Of a stretch of DNA of 64,000 nt, positions 1-8,258 are shown piece by piece. The DNA comes from Paenarthrobacter sp. A20. Its GTDB lineage: Bacteria > Actinomycetota > Actinomycetes > Actinomycetales > Micrococcaceae. The notes beneath the pieces were generated by a model. That model was not told the origin of the DNA. It ran no database searches and was given only the letters and a program-made list of their open reading frames with translations. The first letter of the stretch is position 1; each line of letters begins with the position of its first letter. The DNA is taken from contig NZ_JALJWH010000001.1 of NCBI RefSeq assembly GCF_024168825.1, positions 3,100,001 to 3,164,000 of the forward strand. The letters are read 5' to 3'. The position numbers and the translations under genes are program-made.

Positions 1-381
1 CCCATGGACGGTGGGATTGTACGTCTGGTCAACATGTGCGGGCTTGGCACCGCACTAGACATCCTCCTTACGGGCAACGCCTTCGACGCCGAACAGGCGC
101 AGCGCTGGCAGCTCATCTCCAGAGTGGTAGCCCCTGAAGATCTTGCCGCGACAACGGACGACGTCGTGGCAGCCATACTCCGGAACGACCGGGTTGCGGT
201 TGAAACCGTCAAAACCACCGCACACGATGTCATCGGCCGGCAACTGGATGACGCTTTGCAGGTCGATGCCCTCGTCGGGTATGCGCTCGTCGCATCAAAC
301 CCCACCGTCAAGGAGCGACTTGAAGCGTTCTATGTCAGAACGGACCAAGGGCGCGTCGGTGCCGGCACGGCCAGTAGCTAA
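1..381 (+). CDS. Enoyl-CoA hydratase/isomerase, C-terminal part (5' end outside window)
   Basis: The reading frame is open from the first base, so the gene begins upstream; the ATG at 4 is probably internal. The visible 126 residues match the C-terminal third of the crotonase fold: the stretch GTALDILLTGNAFDAEQAQR is the usual 'lltG..i.a.eA...GLv..v' region, followed by the helical trimerisation tail. The catalytic and oxyanion-hole residues would lie upstream. It is followed after 63 bp by a second, complete crotonase gene in the same direction, so the two are likely co-transcribed, probably in acyl-CoA degradation. The substrate cannot be told from this part. Confidence 0.75.
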   Translation, partial: PMDGGIVRLVNMCGLGTALDILLTGNAFDAEQAQRWQLISRVVAPEDLAATTDDVVAAILRNDRVAVETVKTTAHDVIGRQLDDALQVDALVGYALVASNPTVKERLEAFYVRTDQGRVGAGTASS

Positions 382-444
382 GGCCACTTACCACCGTCAT
401 TGTGCTAGAAACGACTCCAGATACCTGAGAAGAAGGAAATGCTC

Positions 445-1221
445 ATGTCGATCGATGTAACGACAGAAGGCCACGTCACCGTCATCACCATCAACAGGCC
501 CGAGGCAAGAAACGCACTCGACCCGCAACACAATAAAGCCCTGGGTGAGGCAGTTGCCGCCTTCGAAGCCGATGATGACCAGTACGTCGCGGTGCTGGTC
601 GGGGCCGGGGAAGTTGCATTCTCCGCGGGCGCCGATCTAAAGCAGCTTCTGCCGGCCTATCATGCGCGTGTCCGTGCCGGCGAATCACCAGAATGGAACT
701 TCGGTGGATTCACCACCATCCAACGTACCAAACCTATGATCGCGGCGATCAATGGGCATGCACTGGCCGGAGGGTGCGAAATGGCGCTTGCCTGTGACAT
801 CCGGCTGGCCTCGCCCAACGCCACGATCGGCTTGGCGGAGACGAAGTGGGCAATCATCCCCGGTGGAGGTGGAACTGTTCGGCTGCCACGGGCAGTTCCC
901 TTGGGCCTGGCGATGGAGATGATCCTCACGGGGGACCCGATTGACGCGGCCGAGGCGTACCGGGTGGGCTTGGTCAACAGACTGATCGACTCTGACAAGC
1001 TCTTAGGGGAGGCTGTTGCCTTGGCCAAGACAATTGCCGAGCGTGGACCACTCGCCGTTCGGGCAGCCCGAGCCTCCACTCTTGAAGGAACAGGCCGTCC
1101 GGAGATAGAGGCACTCGAAAACGAATTCCGGCACTTTATCGCCGCCCTACGGACAGAGGACGCCGAAGAAGGATTCACCGCCTTCGTCGAGAAACGACCA
1201 CCAGTCTACAAAGGCCGGTAG
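445..1221 (+). CDS. Enoyl-CoA hydratase/isomerase family protein
   Basis: A full-length crotonase-superfamily protein of 258 residues. It hydrates or isomerises an acyl-CoA thioester in the cytoplasm. Two features support this: the oxyanion-hole segment VAFSAGADLKQL, and the second oxyanion strand NGHALAGGCEMALACDIRLA. They are followed by an active-site acidic region (GLAETKWAIIPGGGGTVRLP) and the helix around LTGDPIDAAEA. An ATG at 439 is also in frame, but AGAAGGAA at 431-438 touches it; the ATG at 445 has proper spacing and was chosen. It follows another crotonase gene by 63 bp. The exact substrate is unknown; the family name is secure. Confidence 0.88.
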   Translation: MSIDVTTEGHVTVITINRPEARNALDPQHNKALGEAVAAFEADDDQYVAVLVGAGEVAFSAGADLKQLLPAYHARVRAGESPEWNFGGFTTIQRTKPMIAAINGHALAGGCEMALACDIRLASPNATIGLAETKWAIIPGGGGTVRLPRAVPLGLAMEMILTGDPIDAAEAYRVGLVNRLIDSDKLLGEAVALAKTIAERGPLAVRAARASTLEGTGRPEIEALENEFRHFIAALRTEDAEEGFTAFVEKRPPVYKGR

Positions 1222-1330
1222 TCCGGCCCGCCTTGCTTCGAGCGCGGAAACTCTCCGACGCACGCCTCATCCTGCCGTCGTTGCAATTGTCTCCGTTTTC
1301 TCGTACTTGTGGGTGATTGCCGGAAGGTCT

Positions 1331-1954
1331 TTATGAGTTCCAGTGCAGGACTTGTTCGATCAGCAGGAACATCCCGATCAGGATCATCGCGGCCCCCGAT
1401 ATACGGGTGACCCAACGGGCCGCGCTGGGTCGGGTGCCTAGCACGGCGCGTGCCCCGGTTCCCACACAGATGTAGATGACCGCGCAGCTTGCTACGTGGA
1501 TCAGTCCAAGGACAATAATTTGGGCCCACATCGGCCAGGTGTTGCTGGTGCTGGTGAACTGGGGGAGGAGTGCCAGGAACAGGAGGAAGACTTTGGGGTT
1601 CAGGCCGCTGATCCCGGCGCCCTTGAGGGCCTGGCGGGCCCAACTGCCATCGATGCTTTCGCCGGCTTGCGGGACGGATGGGTTCCTGAGCATTCCCAGT
1701 CCCAGCCACACCAGGTAAGCGGACCCCGCAACAGTGAGAGCGCTCAGTACCAGGGGAGATCCTGCAAGCAGCGCCCCAACCCCCGCTGCCACAATGAGGG
1801 TGGCGGCGAGGTGTCCGGTGAGCAGTCCCGCAACGGCGGGAATGACGGTCCGGTGACGGAGGCCTGCTGAGATCGCGTAGGCCCAGTCTGCTCCGGGTGT
1901 CACCACGAACAGGAAAGAGACCGCCCAAAACGCGGCCATGGTCCCAAGCGGCAT
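1331..1954 (-). CDS. LysE/RhtB family amino-acid exporter
   Basis: A 207-residue inner-membrane protein with about six hydrophobic segments. It starts MPLGTMAAFWAVSFLFVVTP and contains the family hallmark TPGADWAYAISAGLRHR near residues 20-36, then GLNPKVFLLFLALLPQF around residue 120. These are standard for LysE/RhtB exporters of amino acids or homoserine lactones. The frame stays open well upstream, but the ATG at 1954 has a strong AAAGGAGT ribosome site and matches the usual family start. It is divergent from an Lrp/AsnC regulator (124 bp between starts), the typical arrangement in which the regulator senses an amino acid and controls the exporter. The exported substrate is not determined. 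Confidence 0.9.
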   Translation of the reverse strand: MPLGTMAAFWAVSFLFVVTPGADWAYAISAGLRHRTVIPAVAGLLTGHLAATLIVAAGVGALLAGSPLVLSALTVAGSAYLVWLGLGMLRNPSVPQAGESIDGSWARQALKGAGISGLNPKVFLLFLALLPQFTSTSNTWPMWAQIIVLGLIHVASCAVIYICVGTGARAVLGTRPSAARWVTRISGAAMILIGMFLLIEQVLHWNS

Positions 1955-2078
1955 CCGTACTCCTTTGGTGTAAAAATCCCGAGTGTCCGGGACTTCACAA
2001 AGAAGTTTACGGAAGTAAGACTGGAATGTGCTTCCAAGTTCTTTGGATTCGAAGACCAATACAGCGATAATTTTCTCT

Positions 2079-2531
2079 ATGGACAAGGTTGATAGGAAGA
2101 TTCTTGCTGAGCTGCAGTTGGATGGTCGGCTGTCCCTGACGGATTTGGCTGAGCGCGTGGGTTTGAGCCTCTCCCCGTGCCACCGAAGATTGCGTGCTTT
2201 GGAGGAGTCACAAGCCATTAGCGGATACCGAGCGCAGCTGGATGCGGAGGCCCTTGGCCTGACGTTTGAAGCATTGGTGTTCGTAACCATGCGTGACGGG
2301 GACAAGACTACGGTGGCGGCCTTCGAGGAAGCTGTCGCCGAGATCCGTCACGTACTGAGGGCGCAGCGTCTCTTTGGGGACCCGGACTATCTGCTCCAGG
2401 TGGTCGCCAAGGACGTGCGGGAATTCCAAAGGCTCTACGACGAGCGACTATCTGCACTTCCGGGCGTTCAGCGGTTGAGCTCCACTCTGGTCATGAAGAA
2501 CGTCGTGGAGAATCGGCCGCTGCCTCTGTGA
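2079..2531 (+). CDS. Lrp/AsnC family transcriptional regulator
   Basis: A 150-residue regulator with an N-terminal winged HTH (MDKVDRKILAELQLDGRLSL, then LAERVGLSLSPCHRRLRALE) and a C-terminal RAM ligand-binding domain (around FEALVFVTMRDGD, then LFGDPDYLLQVVAKD and the SSTLVMKNVVE strand). Length and order are standard. The ATG at 2079 is preferred over an upstream in-frame start at 2028 because the family begins directly with the D-x-D-x-x-I-L motif; the ribosome site is weak, so a near-leaderless message is possible. It is divergent from the LysE-type exporter at 1331-1954, its probable target. Confidence 0.9.
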   Translation: MDKVDRKILAELQLDGRLSLTDLAERVGLSLSPCHRRLRALEESQAISGYRAQLDAEALGLTFEALVFVTMRDGDKTTVAAFEEAVAEIRHVLRAQRLFGDPDYLLQVVAKDVREFQRLYDERLSALPGVQRLSSTLVMKNVVENRPLPL

Positions 2532-2549
2532 CTCCCGGGTTCAATCATT

Positions 2550-2566
2550 ATGTGGTCGACCAGTTA
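2550..2566. promoter_or_regulatory. Operator of the GTGGTCGACCA family upstream of the RraA gene
   Basis: The sequence ATGTGGTCGACCAGTTA contains the perfect palindrome TGGTCGACCA. It matches the core of operators at 3959, 4034, 17049, 22063 and 22093. It lies 45 bp before the RraA-like gene, whose partner is a FadR-type regulator. Autoregulation by that regulator is inferred. Confidence 0.65.
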
Positions 2567-2610
2567 GCGATCGCGGAGTACCATGGCCGTAAGACTTGAA
2601 GGGATTATCC

Positions 2611-3087
2611 ATGACTGCACCATCCGTCAACACAGCCGACCTTTACGATGAGCTTGGTGAGGACATTCAGTCCATCGCCATTCAGTTCCAATCGCTCGGC
2701 GCCAGAACCCACTTCAGCGGGCCGGCCAGGACGGTCCGTTGCTTTGAAGACAATGCGCTGCTCAAATCCGTGGTATCAGGACCCGGCGAAGGCGCCGTCT
2801 TGGTGGTCGACGGGGGTGGCTCGCTCTCACGGGCGCTCATGGGCGATATGATCGCCGAGATCGCCGTTTCGAATGGCTGGTCCGGAGTGATCATCAATGG
2901 AGCAATCCGCGATCGTCAAGCGATTTCCAGCCTTCCTCTCGGTGTGAAAGCATTAGGCAGCAACCCAAGAAAAAGTACCAAAACCGGTGCAGGTGAGACT
3001 GACGTCGAGCTGACGCTTGCTGGCGTCATCATCAAGCCGGGCGCCATGGTGTACTGCGATCCAGATGGAGTTCTCGTTGAGCGCTGA
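2611..3087 (+). CDS. RraA family protein (4-hydroxy-4-methyl-2-oxoglutarate aldolase-like)
   Basis: A 158-residue protein of the RraA/HMG-aldolase fold, usual length about 160. The motif GVIINGAIRDRQAI carries the Arg-Asp pair used for metal-dependent retro-aldol cleavage or decarboxylation of 2-oxo acids, and the tail (GAMVYCDPDGVLV) is typical. Some homologues instead bind RNase E, so the enzymatic role is an inference from context. The ATG at 2611 follows GAAGGGA. The 3' end overlaps the FadR regulator by 23 bp, so both are translated from one message, with an operator 45 bp upstream. It probably cleaves an intermediate of the pathway encoded in 4-23 kb. Confidence 0.83.
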   Translation: MTAPSVNTADLYDELGEDIQSIAIQFQSLGARTHFSGPARTVRCFEDNALLKSVVSGPGEGAVLVVDGGGSLSRALMGDMIAEIAVSNGWSGVIINGAIRDRQAISSLPLGVKALGSNPRKSTKTGAGETDVELTLAGVIIKPGAMVYCDPDGVLVER

Positions 3088-3859
3088 CCCAGCCGTTGCC
3101 GAGCCGGCCCCTCGCGCCACCCGCCGTAAGCGGGCGGCGCCCTCAGTTACCGGGCTAAAGCCCGTCAGTGTGGTGCATGCCGAGCCGGCTTCGTCCGAAG
3201 TGGCCAAGGCATTACTGGATTACATCTTTTCCGGGCAAGTGGCGCCTGGGGAAAAGTTGCCGTCTGAGCGTCAACTCAGCGAGTCCTTCGGTGTGGGGCG
3301 TTCGGTTGTCCGCGAAGGGATCAAGTCCCTGGGCCTTCTGGGGCTGGTGGAATTCCGGCATGGAGGGGGAACGTTCCTTCGGAACGCCAATTCGGAGCTC
3401 CTCCCCAGGGTGATCGAGTGGGGGCTGATGCTCGGCGAGAGGCGAACGTCGGACCTCGTGGAGGCCCGCCAGCACATTGAGCGCGTTACTGCGGGTCTGG
3501 CAGCGACTCGACGGACGGATGCGGACCTCAAGCGCATCAAGAAGGCGCTTGACGCCATGGGCGTTGCTAAGTCGACTGAGGACTTCGTCTCCGCTGACGT
3601 TGACTTCCACCTCGCCGTCGCCGACGCCTCCGGTAACACGGTCCTGGCGAACATGCTGAAGAATATTGCAGCGCTTTTGCGCGTGTGGATCCATCGCGTG
3701 ATGGACGCTGAAACGTCCTTCGACGGTTCGCACGCGGAGCACACGCCGGTGTACGAGGCCATCCTTGCTGGAGACGCCGAGGGGGCTTCGGGCTCGATGG
3801 CCCAGCATATGGATGCCGCCAGCGGTCGCCTCATGGCCACTCTGAAGTCTGCTGAGTAG
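3065..3859 (+). CDS. FadR/GntR family transcriptional regulator (FCD domain)
   Basis: A 264-residue regulator. An N-terminal tail rich in Ala and Arg (about 45 residues) precedes the GntR winged HTH (LPSERQLSESFGVGRSVVRE, then GLVEFRHGGGTFL). A helical FCD ligand domain follows (DFHLAVADASGNTVLANML, then the H in HMDAASGR). FCD domains bind small carboxylates through a metal held by Asp/His residues. The start ATG at 3065 lies inside the RraA gene. Multiple copies of an inverted-repeat operator in this region are best explained as its binding sites, making it the probable local repressor of the hydroxy-acid regulon. The ligand is unknown, but an organic acid is likely. Confidence 0.88.
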   Translation: MEFSLSADPAVAEPAPRATRRKRAAPSVTGLKPVSVVHAEPASSEVAKALLDYIFSGQVAPGEKLPSERQLSESFGVGRSVVREGIKSLGLLGLVEFRHGGGTFLRNANSELLPRVIEWGLMLGERRTSDLVEARQHIERVTAGLAATRRTDADLKRIKKALDAMGVAKSTEDFVSADVDFHLAVADASGNTVLANMLKNIAALLRVWIHRVMDAETSFDGSHAEHTPVYEAILAGDAEGASGSMAQHMDAASGRLMATLKSAE

Positions 3860-3882
3860 CCAACACAGCGACACTGGCCGAT

Positions 3883-3916
3883 AGCGGGGAAGCGCGTATG
3901 CTTCCCCGCTTTTTTG
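3883..3916 (+). terminator. Rho-independent terminator after the FadR gene
   Basis: AGCGGGGAAGC (3883-3893) pairs perfectly with GCTTCCCCGCT (3900-3910) across a 6-base loop and is followed by a run of six T. It ends the rraA-fadR message 24 bp after the regulator's stop. Confidence 0.9.
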
Positions 3917-3958
3917 TGCCCAAACCTACGTTTCAGCATTACAGCAGACGCATCGAGC

Positions 3959-3984
3959 AAAGTGGTTGACTGGCCGACCACTTT
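3959..3984. promoter_or_regulatory. Operator 1 upstream of the ABC transporter operon
   Basis: A 26-bp element with 8-bp perfect arms (AAAGTGGT at 3959-3966, ACCACTTT at 3977-3984) around TGACTGGCCG. The same 26 bp occur exactly in reverse complement at 17049-17074, and 25 of 26 recur at 4034-4059. Placement and symmetry fit a GntR/FadR dimer site. Confidence 0.8.
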
Positions 3985-4033
3985 TGCCGCATGCTTGGTG
4001 TGCGAGACAAATTCAATGAGAACTTCCCGCAAT

Positions 4034-4059
4034 AAAGTGGTTGACTGGCCGACCACTTA
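4034..4059. promoter_or_regulatory. Operator 2 upstream of the ABC transporter operon
   Basis: Second copy of the 26-bp operator, differing from the one at 3959 only in the last base. Centre-to-centre distance is 75 bp, about seven helical turns, which would allow two dimers to bind one face of the DNA or loop it. It ends 94 bp before the binding-protein gene. Confidence 0.8.
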
Positions 4060-4153
4060 GCCTCATGATTATGTGAGCAGCCTCACTGGCTGAGCATCAC
4101 CAGTCACGGGGAACCATTCACTACCAGCCGTGCAGCCTCAAGGGAGAGAAGCA

Positions 4154-5332
4154 ATGACTGAATTCAACAAGGCCCTGCCTACCGGGCCCCGTCGCCGTAC
4201 GGTCATGACCGTCGGCGCAGCAGCAGCGATCGCCGCCGTGATGGGCCTGACTGCCTGCGGTGGAGGATCCGAAACGGCACAGACGCCGGCTCCGGAGAAC
4301 TCCATCGCCGTGGGCCAGTACCCGGATTACTACCCGGCCGATTACAAGGACCTGGTGGCAGCAGCCGAGAAGGAAGGCGGCGAGCTGACCATTTACTCCA
4401 ATACGGATCAGGAGAACTGGGATCCGATTCTGCGGGACTTCAAGAAGAAGTATCCCTTCGTCACCAAGATCGCGGCGAACAACCTGGACAGCGACGAAGT
4501 CTTCCAGAAGGCATTGAGCGAGAAGGCAACCAACGCCTCCAGTGCCGATGTTTTCGTCTCCAACGCCGCCGGGGCCTGGGCAGACTTCGCCGCACGTGAT
4601 GGCATGTTGGCCAAGTACACCTCACCTGAACTGGCCAAAGTCCCCGAATTCGCGTCCCTCCTTCCGGGGGTGGTGGCGATGTCCGCGGACCCGCAGACCA
4701 TCGCCTTCAACACCTCGCTCCTTACGGAGAAGCCCGAGAGCCTGGAGGGCCTGGCCGCGCAGATCAAGGCAAAGCCTGCGGACTTCACGAACATGATTGG
4801 CGTCCGGGATACCACCGGAGCGTTCGGGTTCACCATGTTTTACAACCTGACCGAGGCCAAGCCGAAGTCATGGGAGTCCATCGAGACCATCCTTTCTGCC
4901 TCCCGACCGGAAACGTCCTCGGGTACCTTGTCTGAAAAGGTCCTCGCAGGCGAGTACAAGGCCGGGGTTCTGGTCACCGCAGCACCGGCGTTCCCGGTGG
5001 TGAAGAACAGCAACGGCTTGTTCGACATCGCCCTTCCGAAGGACGGCACGGTGGTTATCCCTCGTGGGCTCGGCATTTCCGCTGACGCGCCCCACCCGGC
5101 AACCGCCAAGCTCTTCCAGGACTTCGTCATCTCCCAGGAAGGACAGCAGGCTGTTCTTGAAGGCGGTTTGTCCTCCTACCGCGATGGCGTGAAGTCAGTC
5201 CAGTTCGCCCTCACCTACCAGGACGTCGTGTCCAAGGTCGGCGAAGAGAACGTGATAATGGCCCCGTACGAGTCGGTCCCCGCGGACAAGGTGAAGGCAT
5301 TCACCGACCGCTGGCAGAGCCTCCTCAAGTAA
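4154..5332 (+). CDS. ABC transporter substrate-binding lipoprotein (family 1, FbpA/AfuA-like)
   Basis: A 392-residue extracellular solute-binding protein. The N-terminus has Arg residues (RRRTVMT), a hydrophobic stretch and the lipobox LTAC with Cys35, so it is a membrane-tethered lipoprotein. ELTIYSNTDQENWDPILRDF is typical of family 1 binding proteins related to ferric, thiamine, phosphonate and organic-acid carriers. The ATG at 4154 has AGGGAGAG upstream and was preferred to an in-frame GTG at 4130. It heads an operon with permease (5363) and ATPase (7128) and lies behind two operators. Iron is the textbook ligand for this subtype, but the surrounding genes point to a hydroxy-acid or sugar-acid; that is inference. 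Confidence 0.87.
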   Translation: MTEFNKALPTGPRRRTVMTVGAAAAIAAVMGLTACGGGSETAQTPAPENSIAVGQYPDYYPADYKDLVAAAEKEGGELTIYSNTDQENWDPILRDFKKKYPFVTKIAANNLDSDEVFQKALSEKATNASSADVFVSNAAGAWADFAARDGMLAKYTSPELAKVPEFASLLPGVVAMSADPQTIAFNTSLLTEKPESLEGLAAQIKAKPADFTNMIGVRDTTGAFGFTMFYNLTEAKPKSWESIETILSASRPETSSGTLSEKVLAGEYKAGVLVTAAPAFPVVKNSNGLFDIALPKDGTVVIPRGLGISADAPHPATAKLFQDFVISQEGQQAVLEGGLSSYRDGVKSVQFALTYQDVVSKVGEENVIMAPYESVPADKVKAFTDRWQSLLK

Positions 5333-5362
5333 CCCGCTGTGCAAGGATCTGGAACCAAGACC

Positions 5363-7135
5363 ATGAAAACACTCCCCGAAGTCGCCGAGGTGCCGACGCA
5401 GACGCCGGCGCGAACTGAATTCCCGGCACCGAAGTATCGCAGGATTCTCGGTGCGGACCGCAGCCAGTTGCTCTACTGGGCGACGATTGTCATTCTCGCG
5501 CTCCTTGTCCTTGCACCTGTGGTCCCCACGCTGTACCAGTCGGTGATGGACCGTCCTCTGTACGAGGAGGGCGGTCTGTTCACCACAGAGAACTTCACCA
5601 GGCTCTTCACTGAAGGCGGCTTCGGCCAGGTTGCACTGAACACACTAATGTTCGCAGTCCTGACAACCGTCATGACGCTGCTGATCGCAGTGCCGATGGC
5701 CATCGTCGTCGTTCGAACCAACATCCCCGGCCGGAAATTCTTCGGAACCGCGATGCAGTGGCCGTTCTTCATCTCGTCACTGATCCTCGGGTTCGGCTGG
5801 ATCACTATGTATGGTCCGGCCGGCTTCGCCAGTGTCCAAGTCAAGCGGGTCCTGGGTTTCCTCCCATGGGATCTCTACACGATCCCGGGAATGGCGATCA
5901 CTGAAGCGGTGGCCCTGGCTCCGATAGCCTACGTTTTCTGCGCCAATGCCCTGCGTAACTCCGACGCTTCGCTCGAAGGCGCGGCACAAACCGTAGGCGC
6001 CGGACCCTTCAGGATCCTCTGGTCAGTCATCATTCCGATGCTTCGCCCGCCCATGGTCTACAGCTCGGTCCTGGTGTTCAGCATGTCCATCGAAACCCTG
6101 TCCATCCCGTTGCTTTACGGACAGCCGGTCGGCATCACCGTCTTCGCGACGTTCCTCTACAAGAACGGGCTCCAGTCCATCGACCCGGACTACGGAATCC
6201 TGGGCGCCGCGTCGGTCATCATCCTGCTCGTGACCATCCTCCTTGTCGCCGTGCAGGCCAAGCTCCTCAAGGACGCCAAGCGGTTCGTCTCCGTGCGTGG
6301 CAAGGCAACCCGGCCCCGTCTGCTGGACCTGGGCTGGATCAAGTGGCTCTCGGTCGCCTTCATCTCCGTCTACGTCGTCATCGGCGCCCTGATTCCGATC
6401 CTGGGCTTGGTGATGCGCTCCTTCACCAAGGTCTTCACGCCCCTGCAGAACCCCTTGCAGTCCCTCACCATGGGCAACTACCAGCGCATCTTCGAATTCC
6501 CCGTTTACCTGGCCTCCATTCGCAACAGCCTGATCGTAGCCGGCGTCGGCGCCGTTCTGGTCAGCGTCCTGGCCGTAGTGGCGGTGGTGGTCGCCAAGCG
6601 GTCCACGTTCCGGTACCGCAAGGTCATCGAGTATTTGGCCCTGGCCCCGCAAGCCATGCCCGGCCTGATCATCGGCATTGGCCTTTTCTGGGCGTTCTCG
6701 TTCCTGCCGTTCAACATGGGGTCCTTCGTCCAAGGCACCATCTGGGCGATCATCATCGGCTTCGGCCTCCGCGCCCTACCCAGTGCCTTCGGTTCCATCT
6801 CTCCGGCCGTCATGCAAATCGGTGAAGAACTGGACAACGCAGCCCGCGTCAACGGAGCGGACTGGATGCGCATGTTCATCCGCGTCCTGGCCAAGCTCCT
6901 CACCCCCGCCTTCGTCGCCGCCATGGTGCTGACCTTCGTGGTCATGATGAAGGAATACTCCCCGGCGATCTTCCTTGGATCTGCCGACACGAACATCATT
7001 GGCACCACGATGCTCGAGCTCTGGGTCCAGGGCAACACCGGATCAGTGGCCGCCCTGGCCACCATTCAAATCGCTATCACCGCAGCCTTCGTCGGCATCG
7101 CCGGCCTGCTCATGAAAGGTAAGAAAGATGCCTGA
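5363..7135 (+). CDS. ABC transporter permease, fused two-domain (FbpB-like)
   Basis: A 590-residue membrane protein carrying two binding-protein-dependent permease domains in one chain, the usual layout for ferric-type importers. Each half ends in a cytoplasmic coupling (EAA-like) loop: SLEGAAQTVGAGPFRILWSV in the N-terminal half and ELDNAARVNGADWMRMFIRV in the C-terminal half. About 12 hydrophobic helices are visible. The ATG at 5363 is taken as start; an in-frame GTG at 5339 has no ribosome site. The stop overlaps the start of the ATPase gene by 8 bp, so translation is coupled. Together with the binding protein at 4154 and ATPase at 7128 it forms a complete importer. Confidence 0.87.
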   Translation: MKTLPEVAEVPTQTPARTEFPAPKYRRILGADRSQLLYWATIVILALLVLAPVVPTLYQSVMDRPLYEEGGLFTTENFTRLFTEGGFGQVALNTLMFAVLTTVMTLLIAVPMAIVVVRTNIPGRKFFGTAMQWPFFISSLILGFGWITMYGPAGFASVQVKRVLGFLPWDLYTIPGMAITEAVALAPIAYVFCANALRNSDASLEGAAQTVGAGPFRILWSVIIPMLRPPMVYSSVLVFSMSIETLSIPLLYGQPVGITVFATFLYKNGLQSIDPDYGILGAASVIILLVTILLVAVQAKLLKDAKRFVSVRGKATRPRLLDLGWIKWLSVAFISVYVVIGALIPILGLVMRSFTKVFTPLQNPLQSLTMGNYQRIFEFPVYLASIRNSLIVAGVGAVLVSVLAVVAVVVAKRSTFRYRKVIEYLALAPQAMPGLIIGIGLFWAFSFLPFNMGSFVQGTIWAIIIGFGLRALPSAFGSISPAVMQIGEELDNAARVNGADWMRMFIRVLAKLLTPAFVAAMVLTFVVMMKEYSPAIFLGSADTNIIGTTMLELWVQGNTGSVAALATIQIAITAAFVGIAGLLMKGKKDA

Positions 7136-8258
7136 CGTCGTAGTCAAGAATCTCCGCAAAGACTTCGGAGGCATCACTGTCCTCCACGAAGTGAGCTTCA
7201 CCATCAAGGACGGGGAGTTCTTCACCCTCCTTGGCCCCTCAGGCTGTGGCAAGTCCACTACTTTGTCCTGCCTGGCAGGCTTGGAACAACCCACATCGGG
7301 ATCCATCGCCGTTGGTACCACCGTCCTGGTGGATGACTCATCCAACAAGTTCGTCCCACCGGAAGAGCGCAACCTGGGCATGGTGTTCCAGTCCTACGCC
7401 CTCTGGCCGCACATGACGCTGGCCGGGAACCTGGCGATGCCGCTGAACATCCGCAAGGTGCCCAAGGCCGAGCAAAAGACCCTGATTCACGACGCGTTGG
7501 ATAAAGTGGGCTTGGCGCATTTGGCTCACCGGTATCCGCACCAGCTCTCTGGTGGTCAGCAGCAGCGTGTGGCCCTGGCTCGGGCGCTTGTCTACTCGCC
7601 GAAGGTCCTGCTCTTGGACGAACCCTTGTCCAACCTGGACGCCAAGCTGCGCGAGCAAGCCCGGGTCTGGCTCAAACGCCTCCAATCGGAGCTCGGCATC
7701 ACCACCGTTTACGTCACCCACGACCAAGAGGAAGCCTTGGCCATGAGTGACCGCATCGCGGTCATGTCCAATGGCAACATGCTTCAGGTGGCCCCGCCCG
7801 AGGAAATCTACGAACGCCCCGCCACTGCCGAAGTCGCTGCCTTCATTGGCCGCTCCAACTTCCTCGATGGCACCATCACCTCAACCATCGGGGACCGGGC
7901 AGTGGTCCGCCTCGAAGACACCGGCGAAACGGTCACTGCCGTTCTGACCGGCGAAATGCACGACGGCGACTCGGTCACCGTGGCGTTCCGTCCGGAGAAG
8001 GCCTCCCTCGCACCGGTGGAAGAGTCGGTCCCGTCCGGTCATGTGGGCCTACCCGTGGAGATCCTCACGACGTCATACGTCGGTTCCCGCTATGAGTACG
8101 AGCTTCGCTACGGTGCACGCACCTTGGCCGTAGACAGCAAGAGCAACACTTATCAGGGAGATTTGATGCTCATCGTTCCCATCGAGGCCTTGCGTCTGTA
8201 CCCCCGCGCCAACGTGGTCTCAGCCGACGCCGCCGAGCTCATGGCAGTCATTCACTAG
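7128..8258 (+). CDS. ABC transporter ATP-binding protein (FbpC/PotA-like)
   Basis: A 376-residue ATPase that energises the importer encoded just upstream. Walker A is GPSGCGKST (residues 36-44), the Q-loop follows at VFQSYALWPHM, the signature is LSGGQQQR, Walker B is VLLLDEP and the switch His is in YVTHDQEEA. A C-terminal TOBE-type domain of about 130 residues follows, as in the CUT1/Fbp group. The ATG at 7128 overlaps the permease gene. The last codon and the stop lie inside the left copy of the 1,189-bp inverted repeat that begins at 8253, so the repeat boundary falls at the very end of this gene. Confidence 0.9.
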   Translation: MPDVVVKNLRKDFGGITVLHEVSFTIKDGEFFTLLGPSGCGKSTTLSCLAGLEQPTSGSIAVGTTVLVDDSSNKFVPPEERNLGMVFQSYALWPHMTLAGNLAMPLNIRKVPKAEQKTLIHDALDKVGLAHLAHRYPHQLSGGQQQRVALARALVYSPKVLLLDEPLSNLDAKLREQARVWLKRLQSELGITTVYVTHDQEEALAMSDRIAVMSNGNMLQVAPPEEIYERPATAEVAAFIGRSNFLDGTITSTIGDRAVVRLEDTGETVTAVLTGEMHDGDSVTVAFRPEKASLAPVEESVPSGHVGLPVEILTTSYVGSRYEYELRYGARTLAVDSKSNTYQGDLMLIVPIEALRLYPRANVVSADAAELMAVIH